Of a DNA stretch of 18,621 bases, positions 1-6,843 are shown piece by piece. Where the stretch lies: contig CAZPYY010000016.1 in the NCBI GenBank assembly GCA_964590995.1, positions 1-18,621 of the forward strand, in the 5' to 3' direction. Source of the DNA: Susulua sp964590995 (GTDB lineage: Bacteria; Omnitrophota; Gorgyraeia; Duberdicusellales; 4484-171). The notes under the pieces are model-generated. The model worked only from the letters and a program-made list of their open reading frames with translations, was not told the origin of the DNA and made no database searches. The first letter of the stretch is position 1, and every line of letters starts with the position of its first letter. Made by a program: the position numbers and the translations under genes.

Positions 1-383
1 CAAAGGAGTTGTGTATTTGGATAGAGGTAACTACTTTAATCATTCCTGGCCAGAATGATTCTTCCTCAGAGTTATCGGATATAGCCGGTTTTATTGCTGG
101 TGTCGGTAAGGATATCCCTTGGCATATAAGCCGTTTTCGTCCTGATTATGAGTTTCTAAACCAGAAACCAACTCCTCTAGAGACTTTAAAGAGAGCCAAA
201 GATTTGGGAAAGAAAGCAGGTCTGCGTTATGTTTATTTAGGTAATGTTTTAGAAGATTCTGATACCTATTGTTATAATTGCCAGAAGCTTTTGATAAGAA
301 GAAGTTGCTTTGATCTTATTGAGAGTAATATTGTTGAAGGAAAATGTCATTTTTGCGGTAAGGTTGTTGACGGAGTTTATTAA
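1..383 (+). CDS. amrS: AmmeMemoRadiSam system radical SAM protein, C-terminal part (5' end outside window)
   Basis: This is the 3' end of a longer gene; the reading frame is open to the left edge (first full codon at 3) and no plausible start is seen, so the TTG at 9 is not taken as the start. The visible part begins with EVTTLIIPGQNDS, the strand and loop typical of the late TIM-barrel of AmrS/PflA-type activating enzymes, followed by WHISRFRPDYE. It ends in a metal-binding-like tail with two cysteine pairs, CYNC and CHFCG, around LLIRR and ending in GVY, which is characteristic of the AmrS family. The radical SAM CxxxCxxC motif would lie upstream and cannot be seen. The biological role of the AmmeMemoRadiSam system is poorly defined. 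The stop codon is 3 nt from the next start, so it probably shares a transcript with the two CNNM genes. Confidence 0.82.
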   Translation, partial: KELCIWIEVTTLIIPGQNDSSSELSDIAGFIAGVGKDIPWHISRFRPDYEFLNQKPTPLETLKRAKDLGKKAGLRYVYLGNVLEDSDTYCYNCQKLLIRRSCFDLIESNIVEGKCHFCGKVVDGVY

Positions 384-386
384 GGA

Positions 387-1661
387 ATGTTAGCCAGTAT
401 TTTTCTATTTCTATTTTTTATTATTCTCTCAGCATTCTTTTCCGGATCTGAAACTGCTATATTTTCTCTAAGCAACTTGAAACTGCGCCGGATAGCTGAG
501 AAGTATCCTAAAGGAAGAGTAGTTAAGAATCTTCTCTGTCGGCCAACCCGCCTGCTTTCAGCTATTGTTTTTGGTAACTCACTAGTTAATATCGGTCTAT
601 CTTCCTTAGCTACAGCTATTTGTGTTCAGATTTGGGGTAATAAAGGTTTTTTTGTGGCAATCTTAGTCAGTGGCACGCTTATTCTCTTCTTAGGAGAGAT
701 TCTTCCTAAAACAATAGCAATATATACAGCTGAGAGGTTATCTTTATCTCTTTCTCCTATCCTAAGCATCTTTTCTAAAGTTTTTTATCCTTTTATCACT
801 ATCATCGAGAGAATAGTGGAAGTTTTTTCCTCCCTTATTATTCGTAAACCCAAGAAAGTATTAAACAATGAGGAGTTTAAAGCCGCTCTTCTCCTGAGTA
901 AGAAGGATGGACAAATCTCAGCACAGGAAGAGGAGATGATTAGTTATGTTCTGGAGTTTAAAGATACCCAGGCCAGTGAGATATTAACTGCCCGCATTGA
1001 CATCCAGGGGATTGATACTAATTTAAGCCAAAAGGATGTAATAGCCCTCCTGCGCAAGAAAAAACACTCTAAATTCCCTGTGTTTGAAGGCTCTTTGGAT
1101 AATATTGTCGGCATTCTCTATGCTAAGGATGTTTTTCTGGAGCCGGATAGAGATTATCATGAGTTTCTGCACAAACCAATGCTTATTCCCGAGAGTAAGG
1201 GAATAGATGATATCCTTAAATTATTCCTAGAGATGGGTGAGAGGGTAGCTATTGTTTTAGATGAGTATGGAGGAACCGAAGGGTTAATTACTGCTGAGGA
1301 TATTATTGAAGAGATATTTGGTGAGATCTACGATGAGTTTGAAAGTATTCAGGAGCCTTTGGAAAAGATTGATGAGAGAAAGCACAGAGTTTACGGAAAG
1401 ACAAATGTCAAGACAGTAAATTTAGAGTTAGAGTTAAAGCTGCCCGAGGAAGAAGATACTATTGCCGGATTCCTACTCTCTAAAATGGAGAAGATTCCTA
1501 AACCCGGTGATAAGTTAAAATTTTCCGCCAAAGGCGGATCCCTGCCTTGCCGGCAGGCAGGCGCCTTAGGAGGAAAGAGTGTGGAATTTACCATTGAGAG
1601 AGCTACTGCCAGAAGAATTGTAAGTGTAATTTTAGAGATAAAAGGTAAAAAGACTAGTTAA
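387..1661 (+). CDS. CNNM/CBS-domain membrane protein, CorC/HlyC family
   Basis: A 424-residue inner-membrane protein of the family annotated as hemolysin C/CorC-type transporters and implicated in Mg2+ or Co2+ homeostasis; the substrate here is unknown. Order of parts: a CNNM (DUF21) membrane domain at about 1-170 with the signature AFFSGSETAIFSLS near the N terminus and GEILPKTIA; a CBS pair at about 195-320 (ARIDIQGID, FPVFEGSLDNIVGILYAKD, VLDEYGGTEGLIT); and a C-terminal CorC_HlyC domain at about 340-424. Inside that last domain, after GDKLKF, about 15-18 residues (roughly AKGGSLPCRQAGALGG) do not fit the family and are encoded by a palindromic DNA repeat, after which the family pattern resumes with SVEFTIE. 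The frame is intact. The gene starts 3 nt after the amrS stop and lies 4 nt before a paralogous gene. Confidence 0.88.
   Translation: MLASIFLFLFFIILSAFFSGSETAIFSLSNLKLRRIAEKYPKGRVVKNLLCRPTRLLSAIVFGNSLVNIGLSSLATAICVQIWGNKGFFVAILVSGTLILFLGEILPKTIAIYTAERLSLSLSPILSIFSKVFYPFITIIERIVEVFSSLIIRKPKKVLNNEEFKAALLLSKKDGQISAQEEEMISYVLEFKDTQASEILTARIDIQGIDTNLSQKDVIALLRKKKHSKFPVFEGSLDNIVGILYAKDVFLEPDRDYHEFLHKPMLIPESKGIDDILKLFLEMGERVAIVLDEYGGTEGLITAEDIIEEIFGEIYDEFESIQEPLEKIDERKHRVYGKTNVKTVNLELELKLPEEEDTIAGFLLSKMEKIPKPGDKLKFSAKGGSLPCRQAGALGGKSVEFTIERATARRIVSVILEIKGKKTS
1524..1565 (+). repeat. In-frame palindromic repeat inserted in the CorC-like gene (family C)
   Basis: Two adjacent palindromes lie inside the coding sequence. 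TCCGCC-AAA-GGCGGA spans 1524-1538, and CCTGCC-TTGCC-GGCAGG spans 1541-1557, followed by CAGGCGCC. The stretch 1533-1557 matches 13502-13526, in the comM upstream region, at 24 of 25 positions. It is GC-rich against AT-rich surroundings and encodes residues that are foreign to the CorC_HlyC fold while keeping frame. This looks like a mobile or recombining short palindrome comparable in behaviour to Rickettsia palindromic elements; relatedness to those is not implied. Confidence 0.8.
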
Positions 1662-1665
1662 AGAT

Positions 1666-2625
1666 ATGATTTACTTATACTTATTGGGTTGTTTAATTTT
1701 TGTCATCTTACAAGGTTTTTTTGCTGCTAGTGAGATAAGTTTTATCTCCTCACCTACAATTAAGTTGCGTCATCGTCAGGATAAGGGAGATAAAAAAGCC
1801 AAGAAGGTCTATAACTTTATCTTAAACCCAGAGAGATTTTTAGTTACCACTTTAGTCGGAACAAATATATCGGTAGTGTTAAGTTCCAGTCTTATTACTT
1901 TCTTTTTGATTAACTTGGGTGTAAGGGCAAGTAACTTATGGATAACCTTTATATTTACACCTCTAGTAGTAATTTTTGCTGAGCTGATACCTAAGAATAT
2001 CGGCCGATTTTTTAAGGAGGATTTTAGCTGTGGAGCCGTAGGCCTAATTAGTTTCTTTGAGAAATTATTTCTGCCGGTTGTAAAAAGCATTGAATTGGTT
2101 AGCAAATTCTTGATAAAGGTCTTTGCAAAAAAAGCTAGACGGCGTTCATTCTTTGTAACTAAAGAGGAGATAAAATCATTGGTTAAGGAGATCGAGAAAG
2201 AAGGCGGAATTGATAAGGGTGAGAAGGAAGCAATAGAAGAAGTTTTTGAATTTAGAAGCGATAGAATCAAAGATGTTTGCGTCAGGGCTAAAAAAATAGT
2301 TGCTTTTGATTATACAGATTCTTATAAGACTATTTTAGCAACAGTCAAGAAACATCGTTTTACCCGTTATCCGGTATTCAAAAATAAAGATATTGTCGGT
2401 TATGTAAATATTTATGATTTATTTTACCAGGGAGGAGTAAGCTGGCAGCAATTTATAAGACCGATAGCTAAGGTCGGTTTTAATCAAAAGCTCCATCAAA
2501 TCTTTACAAGATTAAAGTCTAAAAAGGAAAGTATTGCTCTGGTGCTAAAAGGTAAGAAGATTTACGGAATAGTTACCATTCAGGATATTATCCGCGAAAT
2601 TATCACCTCTATTATTAAAGATTAA
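1666..2625 (+). CDS. CNNM/CBS-domain membrane protein, short form without CorC_HlyC domain
   Basis: A 319-residue paralogue of the preceding gene. The N-terminal CNNM (DUF21) membrane domain (about 1-165) opens with the family signature QGFFAASEISFISS and contains the ELIPKNIG equivalent of GEILPKTIA. A short acidic and basic linker (TKEEIKSLVKEIEKEGG) leads to a CBS pair at about 200-315 (TRYPVFKNKDIVGYVNIYD, then ALVLKGKKIYGIVTIQDII). The protein stops right after the second CBS motif, so the C-terminal CorC_HlyC domain of its neighbour is missing. Two such genes in tandem, one long and one short, is a common arrangement and may give a heteromeric membrane complex (inference). The ATG lies 4 nt after the previous stop. 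The 3' end overlaps the convergent PIN gene by 4 nt. Confidence 0.85.
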   Translation: MIYLYLLGCLIFVILQGFFAASEISFISSPTIKLRHRQDKGDKKAKKVYNFILNPERFLVTTLVGTNISVVLSSSLITFFLINLGVRASNLWITFIFTPLVVIFAELIPKNIGRFFKEDFSCGAVGLISFFEKLFLPVVKSIELVSKFLIKVFAKKARRRSFFVTKEEIKSLVKEIEKEGGIDKGEKEAIEEVFEFRSDRIKDVCVRAKKIVAFDYTDSYKTILATVKKHRFTRYPVFKNKDIVGYVNIYDLFYQGGVSWQQFIRPIAKVGFNQKLHQIFTRLKSKKESIALVLKGKKIYGIVTIQDIIREIITSIIKD

Positions 2626-3206
2626 CTTATTAATTCCTTTAATTCTTGGGCGTTTATGCAGGTTATGCCTAATTTTTGGGCCCACTTTACCAGCCCCGAA
2701 TCAGAAGTAGCTAGGTAAGCGTTTATTTCTTTGGCTAGCAGAACGAGGTCAAAGTCCTCTTTACTATCAATAATCCCTTCGCGCAAAGCTACTCGGTATT
2801 CCTGTCTGAGGTTTCTTATTAATTCCTCATTTCTCTCTTTCTTAGCCGGTATAGGGGCAGCTAGGCCTTTGCGAGTGTATTTTTCAGCTATTCGCAGGCC
2901 TTTGTTGATTCTTAGGCGCGTTTCTTCAATAAATTCATATACTAGCATAGCTGGAACCGGGGTTTGGTAAGAAGAAGGAGGTTTTTTATTAATAAGAATA
3001 GTTTTCTTTGTTGAGGGTAATTTTTCTATAAATTTAGCCAATTCTTCATATACTGAGGGAGGAATATAGCAGTTGATCTGCTTTTTATCCTTTAGTTGGT
3101 CTAAAAAGTTAGAGAGAGCCTCTTTGGGGGTGTTACCGAAGTAGGTGCGGGAATCAGGGTTAACAAAAATACTCGTGTCTAAGATAATCTGTAGAGGTCT
3201 TTTCAT
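2622..3206 (-). CDS. RNA ligase partner protein, PIN domain (UPF0278-like)
   Basis: A 194-residue PIN-fold protein, a putative metal-dependent ribonuclease. Candidate acidic metal ligands are D10 (IILDTS), E54/E55 (SVYEEL), D151/D153 (SKEDFDLVLLAKE) and D169 (ATSDSGLVKWA). The stretches KKPPSSYQTPVPAMLVYEF, RINKGLRIAEK and YRVALREGIIDS match the family known as RNA ligase partner protein (TIGR03875/UPF0278), common in archaea and sporadic in bacteria, whose genes often sit beside a Pab1020-type RNA ligase. No ligase is visible here, so the gene is an orphan within the window. It is the only minus-strand gene found and overlaps the convergent CNNM gene by 4 nt. No Shine-Dalgarno sequence precedes the ATG; a sigma-70-like promoter places transcription initiation almost at the start codon. 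Confidence 0.85.
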   Translation of the reverse strand: MKRPLQIILDTSIFVNPDSRTYFGNTPKEALSNFLDQLKDKKQINCYIPPSVYEELAKFIEKLPSTKKTILINKKPPSSYQTPVPAMLVYEFIEETRLRINKGLRIAEKYTRKGLAAPIPAKKERNEELIRNLRQEYRVALREGIIDSKEDFDLVLLAKEINAYLATSDSGLVKWAQKLGITCINAQELKELIS

Positions 3207-3215
3207 TTGTTTAAT

Positions 3216-3244
3216 ATTCTAAACCATAATCATAATAAAGGCAA
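3216..3244 (-). promoter_or_regulatory. Candidate sigma-70 promoter for the PIN gene, near-leaderless
   Basis: On the minus strand, TTGCCT (3239-3244) and TAGAAT (3216-3221) are separated by exactly 17 nt. The -10 box ends 9 nt before the ATG at 3206, so initiation about 7 nt downstream would give a leader of about 2 nt. The missing Shine-Dalgarno sequence agrees with leaderless translation. Chance matches are possible in AT-rich DNA. Confidence 0.5.
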
Positions 3245-3252
3245 CAGTAAAG

Positions 3253-3300
3253 TTGCTTGAGATTCGTGGTTGAGATTTGATCTCAACCACAACCAAGCAA
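3253..3300. repeat. Compound inverted repeat in divergent intergenic region
   Basis: The 3207-3439 gap between divergent genes holds this element. The inner stem GTGGTTGAGA (3266-3275) pairs perfectly with TCTCAACCAC (3281-3290) across a TTTGA loop. The outer stem TTGCTTG (3253-3259) pairs with CAAGCAA (3294-3300). The inner arm shares GGTTGAG/CTCAACC with the REP-like hairpins near the RAYT gene, so it may be a divergent relative. No T-run follows on either strand, so it is not a standard terminator. Confidence 0.6.
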
Positions 3301-3319
3301 AAATAATCCGTGTAATCAA

Positions 3320-3344
3320 GGAGTGTTGCATTTTGCAACACTCC
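3320..3344. repeat. Perfect 11-bp hairpin with 3-nt loop upstream of the Tad operon
   Basis: GGAGTGTTGCA (3320-3330), TTT loop, TGCAACACTCC (3334-3344). The short loop and perfect stem resemble a REP-type palindrome or an operator; no T-run flanks it. The rest of this gap (3345-3439) holds only weak -35/-10 candidates (for example TTGATT at 3372 and TAAACT at 3395, 17 nt apart) and a strong ribosome binding site for the next gene. Confidence 0.6.
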
Positions 3345-3439
3345 CTGAATGCAGAAATCTCTAAAAAAAGCTTGATTTTAAGCCTCTCTATTGATAAACT
3401 TATTATAAAGAGCCACTAGTAATAAAAAGGAGGTTTCCG

Positions 3440-4408
3440 ATGAGAAAAGCGTGTTCTATCGCTGTAGGTATTCTTTTCATTTTAACTTTTTCCGGTTGCG
3501 ACTTATTACCCCTACCTAAGAAAAGTTCAAGTTCAAAAGCTTCTATTACAACCAAACTAACTAAGCCTATTCTAGCCAGGATAAATGATTGGGTATTAAC
3601 AGTTGATGAGTTCGATAAACAGATAGATATGCTTGTTAGGTTAAATAACGGAGACGCTAATATTCCCATAGAAGCTTTAGGACTTCTGGCCAGTACATTT
3701 ATCCCTTCTCAAATTGCAAAGATTGATTTAAGCTCCCCTGAAGGCAAAATGGCCTACTTAGACTTTTTAATTAACCAGGAGTTATTAGCTCAAGAAGCCC
3801 GGCAACGGAGATTAGATAAGAATCCAGAGGTTATAAAAGGCATAAGAAAGAGTACAGTAGAGATTTTAGGTTTTTCCCTGCTTAAAGATATACTTAAAGA
3901 TGTGAAAGTAAGCCCGATAGAGGTAGAAGATTTATATAATCATGGGTACAAGAATACATTAGAAAGCATAGAGCAAAGAAAAATTAGAGAAATAGTAGTA
4001 AATTCAAAATCTAAGGCCAATGATATTTTAGTACAGCTTCTTACTGGAAGTAATTTCGCCAGCTTGGCTTCTCAACATTCTGCGGCTGAAACAGCAAGTA
4101 AGGGCGGAGACTTAGGGTATTTAGTCCGTCAACCCAATATAAAATTTAATAAATTTTGGGAAGTAGCCCTTACTTTAGATAAAGGGGAAGTTTCCAACAT
4201 ATTTAAAGATCCAGAAAAGAATGAGTACTATCTTATTACAGTTGAAGATATTAAAAAAGGAGAAATGGAGCCCTTAGACAAAGTATATAATCAGTTAGAG
4301 CTCATCCTTATTCAGCAAAAAACAATCAATTCTATTAGTGAATTGATGAGTAAAATAAAATCTAGATTTGAAACAAATCTGGTTATAAATAGTAATTTAA
4401 TAAATTAA
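3440..4408 (+). CDS. Peptidyl-prolyl isomerase lipoprotein (PpiC/SurA-type), Tad-associated
   Basis: A 322-residue predicted lipoprotein. The signal peptide ends in the lipobox FSGC with C20 as the lipidated residue, and a Ser/Lys-rich tether follows (KKSSSSKASITTK). Residues about 45-170 are helical and SurA-like (ILARINDWVLTVDEFDKQI, YLDFLINQELLAQEA). A parvulin (PpiC) domain occupies about 178-270 (KIREIVV, NFASLASQHSAAETASKGGDLGY, ALTLDKGEVSNIF). Such chaperones assist folding of outer-membrane proteins; leading the secretin operon, it plausibly services the secretin or pilins (inference). The start is fixed by AGGAGGT at 3431-ish, 5-6 nt before the ATG. It begins the Tad operon: cpaB follows after 8 nt. 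Confidence 0.85.
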   Translation: MRKACSIAVGILFILTFSGCDLLPLPKKSSSSKASITTKLTKPILARINDWVLTVDEFDKQIDMLVRLNNGDANIPIEALGLLASTFIPSQIAKIDLSSPEGKMAYLDFLINQELLAQEARQRRLDKNPEVIKGIRKSTVEILGFSLLKDILKDVKVSPIEVEDLYNHGYKNTLESIEQRKIREIVVNSKSKANDILVQLLTGSNFASLASQHSAAETASKGGDLGYLVRQPNIKFNKFWEVALTLDKGEVSNIFKDPEKNEYYLITVEDIKKGEMEPLDKVYNQLELILIQQKTINSISELMSKIKSRFETNLVINSNLIN

Positions 4409-4416
4409 GGGGAAAG

Positions 4417-5220
4417 ATGGATAAGAGGATGTTGAATTTGATAATCGGAATTGGTCTAGCAGTTATTGCTATACTATTAATTCATACCAAAATGCAACAA
4501 GACCAGAAGATTATCCAACAGCTTGCTACTAAAGGCGAGATATTAGAGGTAGTAGTGGCTAGGACGGATATCTCTAGAGAAAGTGCTATTACTCAAAATA
4601 TGGTTACCTTAAGTCGGATCCGCTCTAACGCCTATCAACCCGGAGATTTAACATCTATAGATTCGGTAATAAATAAGTTTGCAAAAGTAGATATTTTAAA
4701 GGGCCAACATGTAAATAGTAATATGTTAAGGTCTTTAGCTGGGGCAAAGTTTCTTTCTCAAAGAATTCCCAAAGGCATGCGGGCGATGACCCTGCCGGTA
4801 GATAAAATTTCTTCCATCGAAGGACTTATAAAACCTAGCGATTACGTAGATATTATTGGGACCTTTGTTATCTCAGCCGGCCAAAACCTGGTGGTTACTC
4901 TCTTCCAAGGGGTAAAGATTTTGGCTACAGGAAAAAACATCTCTCCATACAAAATAGATAGCTTAGCCGATACAGTTACGGTTGCTCTTAAGCCAGAAGA
5001 TATAAAGTTACTTACTTATGTCTTAGAGTCGGGAAGTAAGATCCGGCTAGTCCTAAGAGCTCCTTTAGATTCTTCCCAAGAAATTGGTTATTCAGGAGTT
5101 ACCTTTGAGACTCTTATGAAGAGATTGGGTATGTGGGCACAACCTCCTCAGGCGGAGGAAAAGTCAACTTTAGAAATTTATAAAGGAATACAAAAAGAAG
5201 AAGTCGCTGTTTCTAAGTAA
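4417..5220 (+). CDS. cpaB: Flp pilus assembly protein CpaB/RcpC
   Basis: A 267-residue periplasmic Tad component anchored by one N-terminal membrane helix (about 6-22, LNLIIGIGLAVIAILLI). It is followed by an SAF-type domain (about 43-110) with EVVVARTDISRESAITQNMV and the second half KGQHVNSNMLRSL. The RcpC-like domain after that has RIPKGMRAMTLPVDKISS, IKPSDYVDIIGTF and ADTVTVALKPEDIKLLTYV, all typical of CpaB. The protein is thought to contact the secretin and guide the pilus through the periplasm. It lies 8 nt after the PpiC lipoprotein and 17 nt before the secretin gene, inside a tightly packed operon. Length and domain order are normal for the family. Confidence 0.92.
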   Translation: MDKRMLNLIIGIGLAVIAILLIHTKMQQDQKIIQQLATKGEILEVVVARTDISRESAITQNMVTLSRIRSNAYQPGDLTSIDSVINKFAKVDILKGQHVNSNMLRSLAGAKFLSQRIPKGMRAMTLPVDKISSIEGLIKPSDYVDIIGTFVISAGQNLVVTLFQGVKILATGKNISPYKIDSLADTVTVALKPEDIKLLTYVLESGSKIRLVLRAPLDSSQEIGYSGVTFETLMKRLGMWAQPPQAEEKSTLEIYKGIQKEEVAVSK

Positions 5221-5237
5221 TACAGAAGGAGCATTTA

Positions 5238-6839
5238 ATGCTAAAAAATCTATTCTTAAGAATATTAATTTGTGTATTCTTAATTACTTCCCAAAGTATA
5301 GCCTTCCCGCAGTTTCTAGACTTAGAAGAAATTAGCGACGAGATATTTTTCGTAATAGGAGAGGTCAAGGTTTTAGAAGTTTATTCCCCTAAGAGAGTTT
5401 CAGTAAGGAATCCTGAGATAGCTGATGTAGATTCAGCATCAAGCCGGGAAATAATTCTCGTAGCCAAGAAGGCTGGAAGCACTACCCTGATAGTTTGGGA
5501 TGGGGAGGGGAAGAAGACATTTAACATCACTGTATATGCTCAGGATCCTGACGCTTTAAAGAAGAGGTTCGAAAAGACAATTAATGAAAGGTTAGGGATA
5601 AAAGAGGTATATTTTAGGAAGAATGATGCTAATGGCAAGATAATGGTTATCGGAGAAGTAACAGCTGCAGAGAAGACTCGGGTGGAGACCGTTCTCAAGC
5701 CTTTTATTAGAAGTATTGATAATCTATTAGTAGTCGGAGAAGCTAGCCAAATGGTAGAAGTAGATTGTCATATTTTAGAATTAACCAAGAGCTTTTCTGA
5801 GGTCTTTGGTCTCAATTGGACTGGCACCTCTGGTTCTTCTCCGACAAAATTAACTAAACTTACCTCTGCCGAAGCAACCGGAAAATTTAGAGATGTTTTT
5901 AGAATTATCGATTTTACTAGAACTGCTCTTGATGTTCAGCTTATGGCTGCGGTTGATGAGGGAAAAGGTAAAATTCTTGCTAAGCCTAAACTTTTGTGTT
6001 TATCCGGAGAGGAAGCTAGTTTTTTGGTAGGAGGAGAGATCCCAGTGGTTAAGGTTACCTCGTCTGCTGGCGGCGATACAGTGGCTGAAGATGTAGAGTA
6101 TAAAGAGTATGGAGTAAAGTTAAATATACAACCGGTTGTTCTTGAGAGTGATGACATTAAGTTAAATTTAACTACTGAGGTAAAGGAGTTAAGTACCGAA
6201 GGCCAATATACACGGGCTGATGGTACGACTGTTAAGGCTTTTGCTACTAGAAATACCTCTACTGTCTTACGTCTTAGACCCGGCCAAGCAGTCATTATCT
6301 CTGGTTTGTTTAAAGATAAGGTTACTAAAGATGATATTAGCAAAGTTCCTGGCCTAGGAGATATCCCGATTTTAGGAGCTTTGTTTAGGTCAAAGGATTA
6401 TCAAGATAACCAGACAGAGCTGGTTATTTCTCTTGTTCCTAAATTGATAAATGCAGGGGAAAAGAAGAAAGATAACATTATAATAGCAAAGAGAGAAGCA
6501 CCTTCTTGGAAAAAGTCAAAAGTTGAACCCAGATACTCAGAGGAAGAAGCAGCTTTAAATCATTATATTTTAGAAGTTCAAAAGACTATCTTTCGGTCTT
6601 TAGATTATCCACGTCTAGCGCAGGAAGCCGGTTGGCAGGGAGCAGTGAAGATAAAACTACATATTAATAGCGAAGGAGAACTCCTTGATGTTAAAATTAG
6701 CGAATCCTCAGGCTATCTTTCTTTTGATAATAATGTATTAAAGATAGCTGAGTCCTTAAGCCCATACCCTCCTTTTCCTTCCTATATCGAGTTAAAAGAC
6801 TTGTGGATTGATATACCCATAGTTTACGAAATAGATTAA
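5238..6839 (+). CDS. cpaC: Tad pilus secretin CpaC/RcpA with C-terminal TonB-like domain
   Basis: A 533-residue outer-membrane secretin. A signal peptide of about 22 residues (LFLRILICVFLI) is followed by the CpaC N-terminal domain at about 35-100 (EVYSPKRVSVRNPEIADV, REIILVAKKAGSTTLIVWD). A BON-like segment covers about 105-170, and the secretin core about 225-410 (KILAKPKLLCLSGEEASFLVGGEIPV, LRPGQAVIISGLFKD, KVPGLGDIPILGALFRS, LVISLVPKLI). After a Lys-rich linker, about 438-533 looks like a TonB C-terminal domain: LDYPRLAQEAGWQGAVKIKL, INSEGELLDVKISESSGY, FDNNVLKIAESLSPYPPFP, then IPIVYEI. Typical CpaC proteins end shortly after the secretin core, so the extra 95 residues are a fusion. The frame is open throughout. 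The cpaE/cpaF fusion gene starts 4 nt after the stop. Confidence 0.9.
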   Translation: MLKNLFLRILICVFLITSQSIAFPQFLDLEEISDEIFFVIGEVKVLEVYSPKRVSVRNPEIADVDSASSREIILVAKKAGSTTLIVWDGEGKKTFNITVYAQDPDALKKRFEKTINERLGIKEVYFRKNDANGKIMVIGEVTAAEKTRVETVLKPFIRSIDNLLVVGEASQMVEVDCHILELTKSFSEVFGLNWTGTSGSSPTKLTKLTSAEATGKFRDVFRIIDFTRTALDVQLMAAVDEGKGKILAKPKLLCLSGEEASFLVGGEIPVVKVTSSAGGDTVAEDVEYKEYGVKLNIQPVVLESDDIKLNLTTEVKELSTEGQYTRADGTTVKAFATRNTSTVLRLRPGQAVIISGLFKDKVTKDDISKVPGLGDIPILGALFRSKDYQDNQTELVISLVPKLINAGEKKKDNIIIAKREAPSWKKSKVEPRYSEEEAALNHYILEVQKTIFRSLDYPRLAQEAGWQGAVKIKLHINSEGELLDVKISESSGYLSFDNNVLKIAESLSPYPPFPSYIELKDLWIDIPIVYEID

Positions 6840-6843
6840 CCTA

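Noticed and set aside
3320..3344. Intrinsic terminator
   Set aside because: Perfect stem but no T-run on either strand, and it lies between divergent genes where no transcript needs to end.
5936..6343. Minus-strand open frame inside the secretin gene, and similar antisense frames elsewhere
   Set aside because: They are shadows of well-supported plus-strand genes and show no family motif or ribosome binding site.
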